Shown one piece after another: positions 15,575-25,636 of a DNA stretch of 64,000 nucleotides; the first letter of the stretch is position 1; every line of letters starts with the position of its first letter. The notes below the pieces were generated by a model, which saw only the letters and a program-made list of their open reading frames with translations, was not told the DNA's origin and did not search any database. This DNA is from Oligoflexia bacterium (GTDB taxonomy: Bacteria > Bdellovibrionota > Bacteriovoracia > Bacteriovoracales > Bacteriovoracaceae): the NCBI GenBank assembly GCA_015231955.1, contig JADGAN010000012.1, forward strand, positions 1 to 64,000. Reading direction: 5' to 3'. The position numbers and the translations under genes were made by a program.

Positions 15575-17797
15575 CTATGGTTGATAGTCGTAGAAGTTAC
15601 GTTTTTCTGCGACCAATTTTTTAAGGAGAGGCGCGGGAGCGTAACGAAGAGCGCTGATTGAGGATGCAAACTTTTCCATCTCTGCTTGAATGCGTGAAAC
15701 TCCAGAGAAGTCGGCATAACGGAGGAGTCCGCCGCGGAAAGGTGCAAAGCCAGTTCCGAAGATCATGCCTAAGTCAACATCGCCAGCGCTTTTTACTACA
15801 CCCTCTTCGAGGAGGTAGGCGGCCTCATTGATCATGGGGAGAATGAGGCGCTTTTGAATGCTCTCTTCATCCATGAGGATATTTTTTTCTGGGAGCATCG
15901 TTTTTAGTTCAGGATTGATCTCGAGTGGACGGTCTCCACCGCTGCCGCTGGAGCGTTCGCTGTCGTCACCACTATCGCCGCTGTCACCGCTGCCTTTGCT
16001 CTTGCTGTAAAGGTAGAAGCCTTTGCCTCCCTTTTTACCTAAGATCTTTAGCTCCTCCAACTTTTTGCTAAGCGGAGCGGGATTAAAGCGCTCACCCAGC
16101 TTTTCGTTGAAGATCTTACCCACTTTGAGTGCGATATCGATACCCACTTCGTCGAGCAGGCGGAAGGGACCCATGGCGAGTCCAAAGTTTAAGCAGGCGT
16201 TATCGATATCTTGCAGACGTACCCCCTCTTCTAGGAGGTAGATCGCTTCTTTGATAAAGGCACCCAGGATGCGGTTAACAAGAAATCCTGGAGAATCTTT
16301 CACAATTAGAGGGGTTTTCTTGGTAGCGAGTACCCAGCGATAGAGAGTATCAATGGTTTCGGGAGCGCACTTGGGATGCGCGATGATCTCCACTAGAGGC
16401 ATTTTCGCCACCGGATTAAAAAAGTGCAGACCGGCAAAGCGAGAGGGGTCTTGTAGTGCTGAGGCCATCTCTTCCACACTCAAAGAGGAGGTGTTGGTGG
16501 TGATGATACAAGAGGGGGCAACTTTTGATTCGATCTCTTGGAAAAGGCGTTTTTTGATCTCCATATCTTCGAAGATCGCCTCAATCACCAAGTCCACGCG
16601 AGAAAAACCGTGATAGGTGGTGGAAGGGATGATAGAGCGCTGTTTTTTCTCCCACTCGTCGCGGGTGATGCGCTTCTTTTTTACACTGCTGGCGTAGTTA
16701 AGTGCGGCCTGACGAACACCAATCTCCAGCGATTCATAGTTTAAATCTTTAAGGATAGGGCGCATATTGCTTTCACTCATAAGATAAGCAAGACCGCCAC
16801 CCATAACTCCAGAACCGACGACGGCCCCTCGTTTGAGGGTGCGGGGTGAAGGTGAATCCGTTTTGAAGGGGGCCTTCTTGGCAGCATCCATGAGGAAAAA
16901 GATGTTACGTAGGCCTGCACTTTGCTGAGAGAGCGCAAGCTCTGCGAAGGCCTGGGCCTCATTGTGAAGGTAGGTGGCGCGTCCGTGGCCAGGGCCCGAC
17001 TCCATCAGATCAAGGATTTTTAAAGGAGCATCGTAAAGTCCTCGTGTCTTCTTTAAAACTTTTTCTCGTGCTTTTTGGAAGATCACTTTGCGCACGAGAA
17101 AGTTATCTTGGAGGAAGTTGCTAATGGAGTCTTTAAGTCCACTCTTTTTATTAAAAAATTTAGGTTTGCGCAGGATCTTGACCGCCATGGGCAGAAGATA
17201 TTCGGAAGGGTAGATTTCATCGGCAAGTCCCATCTTGTAGGCCTTGTAACCCTTTAGTTGTCTTCCTGAGAGAATGAGATCAAGGGCATTGGGAAGCGTC
17301 ACTCGTTGAGGGAGACGATAGGTACCACCAAAACCAGGAAGAATGCCCAGCTGTACTTCAGGAAGTCCCAGTGAGGTTTTGGGAGAGTCGGAAGCGAGGA
17401 TGTGGCGACAAGCAAGTGCTAGCTCAAGACCGCCACCTAAACAGACACCATCAATGCAGGCAACAGTGGGGATGGTTAAATCTTCGATGCGATTGTAAAG
17501 CTCTTGTCCTTTTTGTGCTCCATCGAAGGCCTCCTCTACACTTTTTAGAGTGCTGATCATGCTGATGTCGGCGCCAGCAAGAAAGCAACCGGGTTTGTGG
17601 GAGAAGAAGATCAACCCGTCGAGATTTTTATACGACTTCTCTTCATAAAAAAGTTTAAGTAGCTTATCGAGCTCGATCAAAGTTTCACGATCGATCACTG
17701 TCATGCTCTTTTCACTGTATTTGCCAAAGCCGAGATAGGCAATCTGCTCTTTAACCTCGAAGGTGAGACGACTTAAATTTAAGTTTGCAATTTCCAT
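15575..17797 (-). CDS. fadJ: Fatty-acid oxidation complex alpha subunit (FadJ/FadB type)
   Basis: A bifunctional enoyl-CoA hydratase / 3-hydroxyacyl-CoA dehydrogenase of about 740 residues. The N-terminal crotonase part shows SHKPGCFLAGADI and CIDGVCLGGGLELALACR. The NAD-binding fold begins at VVGSGVMGGGLAYLM, followed by HFFNPVAKMPLVEII and the two C-terminal dehydrogenase domains (VDLGMIFGTGFAPFRGGLL). The ATG at 17797 follows an AAAGGATAA site and is preferred over an upstream start. A Gly/Ser/Asp linker near residues 615-640 separates the two C-terminal domains, which is unusual. It follows the thiolase gene by 52 bp, so the two form a beta-oxidation operon. Confidence 0.93.
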   Translation of the reverse strand: MEIANLNLSRLTFEVKEQIAYLGFGKYSEKSMTVIDRETLIELDKLLKLFYEEKSYKNLDGLIFFSHKPGCFLAGADISMISTLKSVEEAFDGAQKGQELYNRIEDLTIPTVACIDGVCLGGGLELALACRHILASDSPKTSLGLPEVQLGILPGFGGTYRLPQRVTLPNALDLILSGRQLKGYKAYKMGLADEIYPSEYLLPMAVKILRKPKFFNKKSGLKDSISNFLQDNFLVRKVIFQKAREKVLKKTRGLYDAPLKILDLMESGPGHGRATYLHNEAQAFAELALSQQSAGLRNIFFLMDAAKKAPFKTDSPSPRTLKRGAVVGSGVMGGGLAYLMSESNMRPILKDLNYESLEIGVRQAALNYASSVKKKRITRDEWEKKQRSIIPSTTYHGFSRVDLVIEAIFEDMEIKKRLFQEIESKVAPSCIITTNTSSLSVEEMASALQDPSRFAGLHFFNPVAKMPLVEIIAHPKCAPETIDTLYRWVLATKKTPLIVKDSPGFLVNRILGAFIKEAIYLLEEGVRLQDIDNACLNFGLAMGPFRLLDEVGIDIALKVGKIFNEKLGERFNPAPLSKKLEELKILGKKGGKGFYLYSKSKGSGDSGDSGDDSERSSGSGGDRPLEINPELKTMLPEKNILMDEESIQKRLILPMINEAAYLLEEGVVKSAGDVDLGMIFGTGFAPFRGGLLRYADFSGVSRIQAEMEKFASSISALRYAPAPLLKKLVAEKRNFYDYQP

Positions 17798-17849
17798 ACG
17801 ATTATCCTTTTGCTTTTTACTTTTTGCTTTAACTTCTGGAGTAAAATTT

Positions 17850-19145
17850 TTAGAGCGCAAGATTTTCCACTAAAACGGCACCACCTTGTCCGCCGCCAAT
17901 ACATAAAGAGGCCACACCCCATTTTCCGCGCCTGCGCATAAGTTCGTGTACTAGCGTGACAATAATGCGCGAGCCAGAAGATCCAACAGGGTGGCCAAGA
18001 GCTACGCCCCCACCATTCACATTTAATTTTTCACTGGGGATTTCACCGAGCGCTTCACTTAGTCCTACAAAGCGAGAACAGAGAGCGGCATCTTTTGCAA
18101 TCTTTTGTACGGCAATTATTTGTGCTGAAAAGGCCTCATTGATCTCAAAAAGGTCAATGGCGTCCATCGTCTGTCCCGTGCGCTTTAAGAGAGCGGAGAT
18201 GGAGGAGATCGGACCAAGCCCCATATACTTTGGTGCTACTCCATTGAAGGAGTAATCAACGATGCGTGCAAGGGGGGTAAGTGCATGACGGTTTACCGCC
18301 TCTTCAGAAGCGAGGAGGAGAGCAGAGCCTCCATCAGTAATCGGACAGCTGTTGCCGACTGTAACAGAGCCCGATTTCTTATCGAAGAAGGGACGCATCT
18401 GCCCTAGGCGCTCAACGCTGGAGTCACTTCTTGGCCCAACGTCGTGAGTGAGAATGCGATCCATCTTATTACCGACAAGCACGGGTACGATTTCGCTATG
18501 AAAGCGCCCCTCTTTGGTGGCCGCACACGCTTTTTGGTGAGAGTAGTTGGCAAAGGTGTCTTGCTCTTCGCGGGTGATATTTAATTCGCGTGCAAGTAGC
18601 TCTGCGGTTTGACCCATATTAAGACCACAGAAAGGATCGGTGAGTCCCTTCTCAATGGCGATGATGGGTTTTAGAAAGTAGGGACGAAAGCGACCAAAGG
18701 CCGTCAGTCTCTCTTTTAAACTTTTTGCTTTCATCAGCTCAATAAACATATCGGTCATCTCTTTAGAGAAGATGAGAGGCATCTGTGACATCGATTCAAG
18801 TCCGCCGGCAAAGATAAGCTCTGCACGACTGGTAGCGATCTTAAGTGTTGCTTGGGCCACGGCCTCCATACCGGCAGCACAGTTGCGATTAACAGTATAG
18901 GCGCTAGTTTTTTGATCTAGACCGGCCTCAAGGGCAATTACGCGCGAGATGTTGGCAAATTGTGGAGGAGCACCAATGTTTCCAAAGATCACTTCGTCTA
19001 CAGAGGTGTTTTCAATTTTAGGATAGCTATCCAGAATATTTTGAAGTAGCCCAATGGCCAAATGCGGGACACTCACCTCTTTAAAATCGAGTCCCGACTT
19101 AACTTGAGGTGTTCTTTTTGCGGCAACAATAAAAACATTTCGCAT
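17850..19145 (-). CDS. fadI: Acetyl-CoA C-acyltransferase (thiolase, FadI/FadA type)
   Basis: A 431-residue thiolase performing the last step of fatty-acid beta-oxidation. The ATG at 19145 gives the family start MRNVFIVAAKRTPQ. The active-site Cys is in NRNCAAGMEA, and the C-terminal motifs GGGVALGHPVGSSGSRI (His) and SLCIGGGQGGA (Cys) are present. The length of 431 is closer to FadI than to FadA. It is first in the operon with fadJ and the LolC-like gene. Confidence 0.94.
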   Translation of the reverse strand: MRNVFIVAAKRTPQVKSGLDFKEVSVPHLAIGLLQNILDSYPKIENTSVDEVIFGNIGAPPQFANISRVIALEAGLDQKTSAYTVNRNCAAGMEAVAQATLKIATSRAELIFAGGLESMSQMPLIFSKEMTDMFIELMKAKSLKERLTAFGRFRPYFLKPIIAIEKGLTDPFCGLNMGQTAELLARELNITREEQDTFANYSHQKACAATKEGRFHSEIVPVLVGNKMDRILTHDVGPRSDSSVERLGQMRPFFDKKSGSVTVGNSCPITDGGSALLLASEEAVNRHALTPLARIVDYSFNGVAPKYMGLGPISSISALLKRTGQTMDAIDLFEINEAFSAQIIAVQKIAKDAALCSRFVGLSEALGEIPSEKLNVNGGGVALGHPVGSSGSRIIVTLVHELMRRRGKWGVASLCIGGGQGGAVLVENLAL

Positions 19146-19289
19146 GTCATACCCCTTTGATGTAGATGGAAATTGCAAATGACAGTTTTTTTAATTTAAT
19201 TCAATCGATAAATCATAAAGAGACTAGCAAGATAATCGAGGGATGAGAATAAGAAAGATCAGAAAGCGCCAGAAAGCATTAAGAAAGCA

Positions 19290-20456
19290 TTAGAAAGAGA
19301 CGATAACACCGGCAGATATCATGATGCGGTTAGCGCTGCCCAGGTCTTCTCCAAGGATCGTCAAGAGGCGTTGATCTTGGTTAAAGTACGCAGGCGAATA
19401 GTAGTCTGTTTTCTGAGAGGAGAAGTCGTGAATTCGCTTGGAGTATTTAAGCCCAAGATCGATTCCTACACTTTTGCTAAAAAGGTACTCGATTCCAAGA
19501 TTTAAGACACCAGAAGTGTAAGCAGAGGAGTGACTCTCTTGCATAAAGGTCGATGGTGCTGGCGTGTAGTAACCAAGACCATTGTAGTAGTTATAATACT
19601 GTCTTGGCATCTGCTGATTTTCTGGAGCAGCATACTCAAGTTGCAGCCGATCGTAAGCGACTCCCGCTCCAATGTAGGGACGGGCCTTGCTCTTAGTAGG
19701 AACGTAAAGCTTTGCTAAAACTTCAAAATTTACGTCGCTTCCATCGATCTTGCGACTTAAACTATTTTGGCCATAGTTTGAAGAGCTCCAATTATAATAC
19801 CAGTTATAGCTATTGCGTTTGATTTCGGTGATGTCGATCTTGGAGTAATTAAAACCGAAGGCAATACCTAAAAAAGAGTTGAGAGGAAACTCCACCTCTA
19901 TACCGGGCGTGAGACCTGATTCATAGCTCTCGTATTTTCCTGCATAGACAACGCCACCTATGATGGGTTTGATCTTTAAGTTTGGCATCTCTTCTGTTGG
20001 TTGTGATTGGGGTTGGGGTTGCTCTATCACAGTGGTAGGGAGGGAAGTGGTGGTGGCAGTAGCAGCATCGGGTGTAGAGGAAAATCCGCTTTCAATCTTG
20101 CCCTTCATTTTAAGCTCGCTTTCGATGCGCTGTTTTTCAATTAGCGACTGGGCGAGGTCGTTGTTTGATTGCTCTAAGTTTTGGCGTTCACTACTGTCGT
20201 TATTGAGGGTGGAGGCACTGGTAACCGCATTGGCAGCTAGGCCTTCGCTTAAATTTTTTACTTGGGTATTGATATCAAGGTTGGTGCCATTTTCAACGGC
20301 AACACTATCGCTTTCAAAATCGGCATCGGAGGGGGCGGTGTCCTCGTTTATGGTAGCGTAGCTGCTGCCTAAATGAAGTGTGCTCAAAAGCAGTGCGAGC
20401 ATGGCACCCCTTTTGACGACTGATCGTAGTAAGTTGTTTTGCTTCTCTCCTTCCAT
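19290..20456 (-). CDS. Outer-membrane beta-barrel protein
   Basis: A 388-residue exported protein with a signal peptide (MLALLLSTLHLGSSYA), a Ser/Thr/Asn-rich coiled or disordered stretch to about 150, and a C-terminal beta-barrel rich in Tyr and Asn with alternating strands. It ends in AGVIVSF, whose terminal Phe is typical of BAM substrates. The barrel resembles the opacity/OmpA-like eight-stranded class. An AGGAG site fixes the ATG. It has its own promoter region of about 200 bp shared with the divergent GNAT gene. Confidence 0.75.
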   Translation of the reverse strand: MEGEKQNNLLRSVVKRGAMLALLLSTLHLGSSYATINEDTAPSDADFESDSVAVENGTNLDINTQVKNLSEGLAANAVTSASTLNNDSSERQNLEQSNNDLAQSLIEKQRIESELKMKGKIESGFSSTPDAATATTTSLPTTVIEQPQPQSQPTEEMPNLKIKPIIGGVVYAGKYESYESGLTPGIEVEFPLNSFLGIAFGFNYSKIDITEIKRNSYNWYYNWSSSNYGQNSLSRKIDGSDVNFEVLAKLYVPTKSKARPYIGAGVAYDRLQLEYAAPENQQMPRQYYNYYNGLGYYTPAPSTFMQESHSSAYTSGVLNLGIEYLFSKSVGIDLGLKYSKRIHDFSSQKTDYYSPAYFNQDQRLLTILGEDLGSANRIMISAGVIVSF

Positions 20457-20664
20457 TTTTTTTACTCCTGTGTTTAGTTATCTGTACGCTTCTGTACATC
20501 GGGGATGGTGCGTTATTATAGAGGAATGAGCAGTGTTGTCCAGAAGAATTTCGCTTAAAGAGGGCCAGTGTGAAAAAGTTACAGGAGAGATTTTAAGTTG
20601 AAAGATAAGTTTATCCTGGTAAGGTTTCGCTTAAGAGGATCGATTTTTTTTAGGAGTGTGCTTG

Positions 20665-21918
20665 GTGAATATCAACTTTAAGATAGAGCAAGCTGTGTTT
20701 GCTGATTTAAGTAAGATCTTAAACCTCTACTTTTCTAGCTATGGTAATAATTATCCGGTAAACATTGGTATGGATCAAAAGGCCATCACTAATGCTTTAA
20801 AGGATCCAGAAAACTATTATGTGATCGTGGCAAAAACAATGGTAATCCCCGAGGAGAGAGCGCTGATTATTGGATGTTGTATCTTTGCTATCGATCAAAA
20901 GTATAAAATTGGTAAAGTGGTGGGTGTGGCCATCCATGATGACTACCGCAGGCTGGGTGTTGCTTCGTCGCTGATTGCACAGGGGAAACAGATTTTTTTA
21001 GAGAAGCAGCAAGGAGAGGTTCTTATTAATACACTGTATACGACGACGAGAACAGTGGCAATTTCTCACCAGCTTTCCTTTATGCAAAATGGGTTTATTC
21101 CCTTAGGGATTTTTCCCAATGCACGCAAAGTGGATGATTACGAGACATTTACCCTCATGGGAGCGTTTCGCAAAGGGGTTTTAGAGAAGCGGGCCAAGGT
21201 GGAACGGGTGCCGATGGCACTAATGCCAATCTTGAAAGTGGTACACGACTCCATTCCTGGTTGGCGATTACCAGCGGGTGTTGACGACGTTTCTGGGGTG
21301 GTAACTTCTCGTAAGCACTTTGATGAGGGGGAGGTGGGAAGTAGCTACAAAGGAATGGGTAGTAGTAAAGGGAGTTTTAGTGAGGAGTTTGAGTTTATTG
21401 AAGCTGCTCACTTTGTGGAAAAGCGGTTTTATGCTGTGTTTGCAGATGATATGGACTCCACTTTTTATCCTTTTCATAGGCCCAATCTCTTGATCTATGG
21501 GAAGCGCAGTAAAATTGAGATCTATGCGGCCTATAATAAACAAGACCATTATTGTGTTATTATCGTGGCCAGTCAGGTGATGATCACTTTAAAGGAAAAT
21601 TTCAAGAAACTTATTTTGGATATGAAAAGGCATGGCATTTCTTATGTAGAGATTTTAGTGCGCATGAGTCGCTTTGAGCGTTTGGCCTTTTATATGGATA
21701 ATGAGTTTATCCCTTCGGCAATTTATCCAGCGATGAGAGAGATTGAGGGAGAGATGCACGATTATGTGTTGCTAACGAGGACGATGGAGCCACTCGATTT
21801 TCGTGGGATCAATATCCACCATGCGTTTCGCCCCTTTATATCTCAATACACTTCGCAGTGGATTCAAAGGCACATCAACAGTTTTGAGGTTTACTATGGT
21901 AGAGAGAATGAGATTTGA
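20665..21918 (+). CDS. Tandem GNAT-like acyltransferase
   Basis: A protein of about 417 residues with a GNAT domain: VVGVAIHDDYRRLGVASSLIA carries the acyl-CoA-binding R-x-x-G-x-A motif. The two halves look duplicated: SFMQNGFIPLGIFPNARKV near 155 and FYMDNEFIPSAIYPAMREI near 355 share the same pattern. Only the first half keeps the CoA motif clearly, so the second may be structural. An AGGAG site at 20652-20656 supports the GTG at 20665 (TTG 20662 is close). The gene overlaps the LuxE-like gene by 23 bp, so it belongs to the same operon. The acyl donor and acceptor are unknown. Confidence 0.7.
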   Translation: MNINFKIEQAVFADLSKILNLYFSSYGNNYPVNIGMDQKAITNALKDPENYYVIVAKTMVIPEERALIIGCCIFAIDQKYKIGKVVGVAIHDDYRRLGVASSLIAQGKQIFLEKQQGEVLINTLYTTTRTVAISHQLSFMQNGFIPLGIFPNARKVDDYETFTLMGAFRKGVLEKRAKVERVPMALMPILKVVHDSIPGWRLPAGVDDVSGVVTSRKHFDEGEVGSSYKGMGSSKGSFSEEFEFIEAAHFVEKRFYAVFADDMDSTFYPFHRPNLLIYGKRSKIEIYAAYNKQDHYCVIIVASQVMITLKENFKKLILDMKRHGISYVEILVRMSRFERLAFYMDNEFIPSAIYPAMREIEGEMHDYVLLTRTMEPLDFRGINIHHAFRPFISQYTSQWIQRHINSFEVYYGRENEI

Positions 21919-23083
21919 GCTAGGCCCGTCGCTAGCAAATGTACAGCATTTATGTGAACGAAAACACCCTTATCGTGACTTCTATAAGCAAGAGCTAGAG
22001 GAGGAGTTTGTAGCAGCAATGCGAGAAAATCTTTGCTGGCATCAAGAGCGAAGTCCTTTCTTTAAAGCGTATTTGCAGCGGCAAGGGTGGAGCGAAGTGG
22101 AGAAGATGTTAGTGACGATGGAGGATTTGCAAAGAGTACCGATGGTACTGGCCAAATTTTTTAAGCGCCACGAAATGCTTAGTATTCCGCGCGAACAGGT
22201 GTTTTTACACCTTACCTCCTCGGGAACCATGGGAGAAAAGTCGCAAGTTTTTTTTGATGAGTGGTCGATCAAATCGGCGCAGCAGATGGTGACCAATATT
22301 TTTGATTATTATGGGTGGATCGAAAATAGTTCATCTAAAAGTGTGAACTACCTACTGTACACCTATGAACCTACCCGCGATAATGCCAAACTCGGAACCG
22401 CCTATACCGATAACTTTTTGTGCCAGTATGCTCCGATGAATCGTGGATTTACAGCTTTGCGGGCACTGATCGCTCATGGCAACCATCGTTTTGATTGGTC
22501 GGGAACACTGCGCTTTTTAGAGGAGTGTGCCGATAGTGGAGTGCCTGTGCGGATTTTTGGCTTTCCCGCCTTTTTTTATTTTACCATCAAGCGAATGCGC
22601 GAGTTAGCAATGAGAAAGTTAAAGCTTCATCCCGATTCTCTAGTCTTCTTGGGAGGAGGCTGGAAAGGCCATCAAGGAGAGGCGATCGCCAAGCGTGAGC
22701 TTTACGCTTTGGCGGAAGAGTGGCTAGGGCTTCGAGATGAACGACTCCGGGATGGCTTTGGTTCTGTTGAACACTGTATTCCCTATATTGAGTGTAAACA
22801 CCACCAGTTTCATTTACCGCTGTGGTCGCGCGTGTTTATTCGAGACGTGCGTACACTGGAGGTACTGCCCTATGGGGAAAAAGGGTTTTTACAGCTGATG
22901 TCTCCCTATATTACCTCCATGCCGGCGATGAATGTTTTAATGAGTGATCTCGCCTCCCTTCACGATGGCCGGGGGTGTGGCTGTGGTGTGGAGACTCCCT
23001 ATTTTATGGTTCATGGCAGGGCCGGAGTGAGTAGTAGTCGCAGCTGCGCGATTGCTGCCTCCGAACTCTTAAAAGGAGAGTAA
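21896..23083 (+). CDS. LuxE-like acyl-protein synthetase
   Basis: A 395-residue adenylate-forming enzyme of the LuxE type, which activates an acid as acyl-AMP and holds it as a thioester before reduction by LuxC. The nucleotide motif LTSSGTMGEKSQ is present, FLGGGWKGH lies mid-protein, and the C-terminal RSCAIAASEL corresponds to the acylated cysteine region of LuxE. The ATG at 21896 follows a GAGG site and overlaps the GNAT gene; an ATG at 21908 is an alternative. The stop overlaps the next ATG (TAATG), which indicates translational coupling with the LuxC fusion. Confidence 0.8.
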   Translation: MVERMRFELGPSLANVQHLCERKHPYRDFYKQELEEEFVAAMRENLCWHQERSPFFKAYLQRQGWSEVEKMLVTMEDLQRVPMVLAKFFKRHEMLSIPREQVFLHLTSSGTMGEKSQVFFDEWSIKSAQQMVTNIFDYYGWIENSSSKSVNYLLYTYEPTRDNAKLGTAYTDNFLCQYAPMNRGFTALRALIAHGNHRFDWSGTLRFLEECADSGVPVRIFGFPAFFYFTIKRMRELAMRKLKLHPDSLVFLGGGWKGHQGEAIAKRELYALAEEWLGLRDERLRDGFGSVEHCIPYIECKHHQFHLPLWSRVFIRDVRTLEVLPYGEKGFLQLMSPYITSMPAMNVLMSDLASLHDGRGCGCGVETPYFMVHGRAGVSSSRSCAIAASELLKGE

Positions 23084-25614
23084 TGACAATGACGATGATA
23101 AGTAGAAAGCATTGGTGGCAAGGGGTGTGGGTTAGTGATGAAGAGTTGGAGGCAAAACTACAAGATCCCACTTGGGCACGCACGCTTTTGGAAAAAAAGT
23201 TGCCACTTTCACACCTTTTGCAAGTTTTAAGAAAATTCAAACAGAGTGCTTTAGTGAAGGGTAGTGAGGTTTGGAATAAGTTGTCGGCAACGATTTCAGA
23301 GTGGGAGCTTTGTGATGTGAGCGCTTTTTTAGCGGAGGAGGCGCTTTTACAGAAGGTGAAAAAGGAGTTGGGGCTTAACTTTTTGTACGATGATCCTTGG
23401 GTGAAACGGCAAGCGGTGAGTGGTAGCGGTATCTTTGAGGGGTGGGTTCCTTTGGGCATTGTCGCGCACATTACCCCTGGAAATGTCTCGAGTGTAGGTG
23501 CCTTAAGTGTGATTGAAGCGCTGTTAGTGGGCAATGTGAATATTTTAAAGTGCTCTCATGAGGACCATTTTTCACCACTCTTTTTAGAGGAGTTGGCAAA
23601 GTGCGATGAGAGTGGACTACTCTCCCACTTTATTTTATTGGTGAATCTTTCGTCAAAAGAGCGTGAGTTATTGCGAAAAGTAGTTGCCCCTTGCGATGGT
23701 GTAGTGGTTTGGGGAGGGGAGGGGGCGCTGCTAGGAGTGCGGGAGTTGGTGGGAGCGAATACGCGGATTATTCCCTATGGCCCTAAGATCTCTTTTTCCT
23801 ATGTGAGTAGAAAAGGGGCGTGTGCGACCACCTATGAGAAGATTGCTAGCGATATTACTCAATATGAGCAGGAGGCCTGCTCTAGTCCGCAAATTGTTTT
23901 TGTGGAGGCCAAAGAGAGTGAGCGAGGGTTGCTATTAGCAGCGGCCAAGCAGATGGCAGCGGCGTTAGAGGTGTGTGAGCGGACAACTCCTCCTCGCTAC
24001 CATCCTAGTAGCAACGAGTGGGCAGAGATCACCATGGCGTGTGAGCTTCATCACCTAGAGAGTGCGCTGGGGATGGGAGAGGTGCTTCGTGGTAAAGGAT
24101 GGAGAGTGCTTTTATCTTTTAAGAGTGAGCTTCGAAGCTCTCCACTTTTTCGGACGATTTGGGTGATCCCGCTAGAGAAGAGTGAGATTCATGGTGTTTT
24201 ATTTCCTTATCGCGCTTACTTGCAAAGTGCAGGTGTGGAGGTGGCGCCAGAGGAGCTGTCAGCGCTTGCACACACGTTATGGAGTGCAGGGGTTACTAGA
24301 GTAACAGAAGTGGGAAAAATGCATGAGGGGTATGTAGGGGAGGCACACGATGGAGAGATGGCGCTTACCAGAGTGGCCAAACGTGTGTCCTTGGTGACAA
24401 AGCAGCAAGCTTTTTTATCAAGAACCACTTTGCGCGAAGATTTCGCTTTGGAAGAGGAGAGAGCGCGAGAGATCCGTGCACACGCTCCAATGAGCAAAGC
24501 ACACTTTCAGCAGCTGCCGCCAGTGATGGAGCGGGTTGATTTGGTTTTTAAAAGCGGAGGGAGTTCGGGTGATTCCAAGATCTCGACCTTTTCTTATGAG
24601 GATTACCACTACCAGATGTATGCGGCAGCAGGAGGACTTTTAGCAGCAGGCCTTAAACCGCAAACGGACCTAGTGATGAATCTCTTCTATGCAGGAGGTC
24701 TCTATGGCGGTTTTCTAAGCTTTTATACTATTTTGGAATTTTTGAGGGCGCGGCAGTTGCCGATGGCCGCTCACCAAGATTTTTCTATGGTGGCAGATAC
24801 CATTATACGCTTTAAAATCGACACACTTGTAGGAATGCCAAGTTACCTGCGTAAGCTTTTTAGTAGCGAAGAAGAGAGTGGAAGAAAATTAAAAGCGTAT
24901 GCGGGGGTTAAGAAGATCTTTTATGGCGGTGAACACTTCACACCAAAGCAGCAACAATATTTCAAAGAAGAGTTTGCGCTAGCGCTTATTCGTTCTGCCT
25001 CTTATGGTAGTGTGGATGCGGGGCCACTGGGGTATCAGTGCGAGTATTGTGAAGGAGGTGTGCACCACTTACAAGCAGATTTACAGTACTTGGAGATCTT
25101 TAAACTCGATCAAGATCTAGCGGTGACGGAGGAGAGTGAGGTGGGGCGATTGCTTTTTACTTCACTTGCACGCCATGGACATAAGCTAATTCGTTATGAG
25201 ATTGGGGATTTAGGACGATGGGTAAGCAGCGATGGGCGTTGTAAGTGCGGGCGAACTTCACCTACGTTTGAGCTTTTAGGACGCTATGGGGATGTATTTA
25301 AGTGTGGAGGAAGTTATTTAAATTATGAAAAATTCTTGATGGTTTTAGCGGATGTGGTGAAGGGTGATTTTGATCTACAACTCACACTCTCCTCGAAAGA
25401 GGGGTGTGATCATCTGTTGCTGGCAACAGTTGGAAATTTTTCAAGGGAGCACTACAAAGAGGAACTGCTGCAAAGCTATCACGATTTACGAGAGGTGTAT
25501 GTAGAGGGGATACTGTTACTCGAGGTAAAAGCAGTAGCAAAAAGTGAACTACAAACGAGTAGTGCCAGTGGAAAAATTTTACGAGTGATAGATTTACGCT
25601 TACTAGCTTGTTAG
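23083..25614 (+). CDS. LuxC acyl reductase fused to a PaaK/LuxE-like adenylation domain
   Basis: An 843-residue fusion. Residues 1 to about 440 are a LuxC-type NADPH-dependent acyl reductase: HITPGNVSSVGALSVIEALL, NVNILKCS and the catalytic Cys266 in YEQEACSSPQ. Residues from about 450 form a PaaK-like adenylating domain with FKSGGSSGDSK (489-499), IFYGGEHF and SYGSVDAG, and the C-terminal SGKILRVIDLRL with the A10-type lysine. AAAGGAG precedes the ATG. The fusion would activate an acid and reduce it to an aldehyde in one chain. The C-terminal domain is paralogous to the next gene, so two or three different acids may be handled. The substrate is unknown. Confidence 0.85.
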   Translation: MTMTMISRKHWWQGVWVSDEELEAKLQDPTWARTLLEKKLPLSHLLQVLRKFKQSALVKGSEVWNKLSATISEWELCDVSAFLAEEALLQKVKKELGLNFLYDDPWVKRQAVSGSGIFEGWVPLGIVAHITPGNVSSVGALSVIEALLVGNVNILKCSHEDHFSPLFLEELAKCDESGLLSHFILLVNLSSKERELLRKVVAPCDGVVVWGGEGALLGVRELVGANTRIIPYGPKISFSYVSRKGACATTYEKIASDITQYEQEACSSPQIVFVEAKESERGLLLAAAKQMAAALEVCERTTPPRYHPSSNEWAEITMACELHHLESALGMGEVLRGKGWRVLLSFKSELRSSPLFRTIWVIPLEKSEIHGVLFPYRAYLQSAGVEVAPEELSALAHTLWSAGVTRVTEVGKMHEGYVGEAHDGEMALTRVAKRVSLVTKQQAFLSRTTLREDFALEEERAREIRAHAPMSKAHFQQLPPVMERVDLVFKSGGSSGDSKISTFSYEDYHYQMYAAAGGLLAAGLKPQTDLVMNLFYAGGLYGGFLSFYTILEFLRARQLPMAAHQDFSMVADTIIRFKIDTLVGMPSYLRKLFSSEEESGRKLKAYAGVKKIFYGGEHFTPKQQQYFKEEFALALIRSASYGSVDAGPLGYQCEYCEGGVHHLQADLQYLEIFKLDQDLAVTEESEVGRLLFTSLARHGHKLIRYEIGDLGRWVSSDGRCKCGRTSPTFELLGRYGDVFKCGGSYLNYEKFLMVLADVVKGDFDLQLTLSSKEGCDHLLLATVGNFSREHYKEELLQSYHDLREVYVEGILLLEVKAVAKSELQTSSASGKILRVIDLRLLAC

Positions 25615-25636
25615 AACAGCTAAAGGAATGCTAATT

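Noticed and set aside
14372-19178. Numerous plus-strand frames opposite fadI, fadJ and the LolC-like gene
   Set aside because: They are shadows of GC-biased codon positions in the true minus-strand genes and lack ribosome sites or recognisable motifs.
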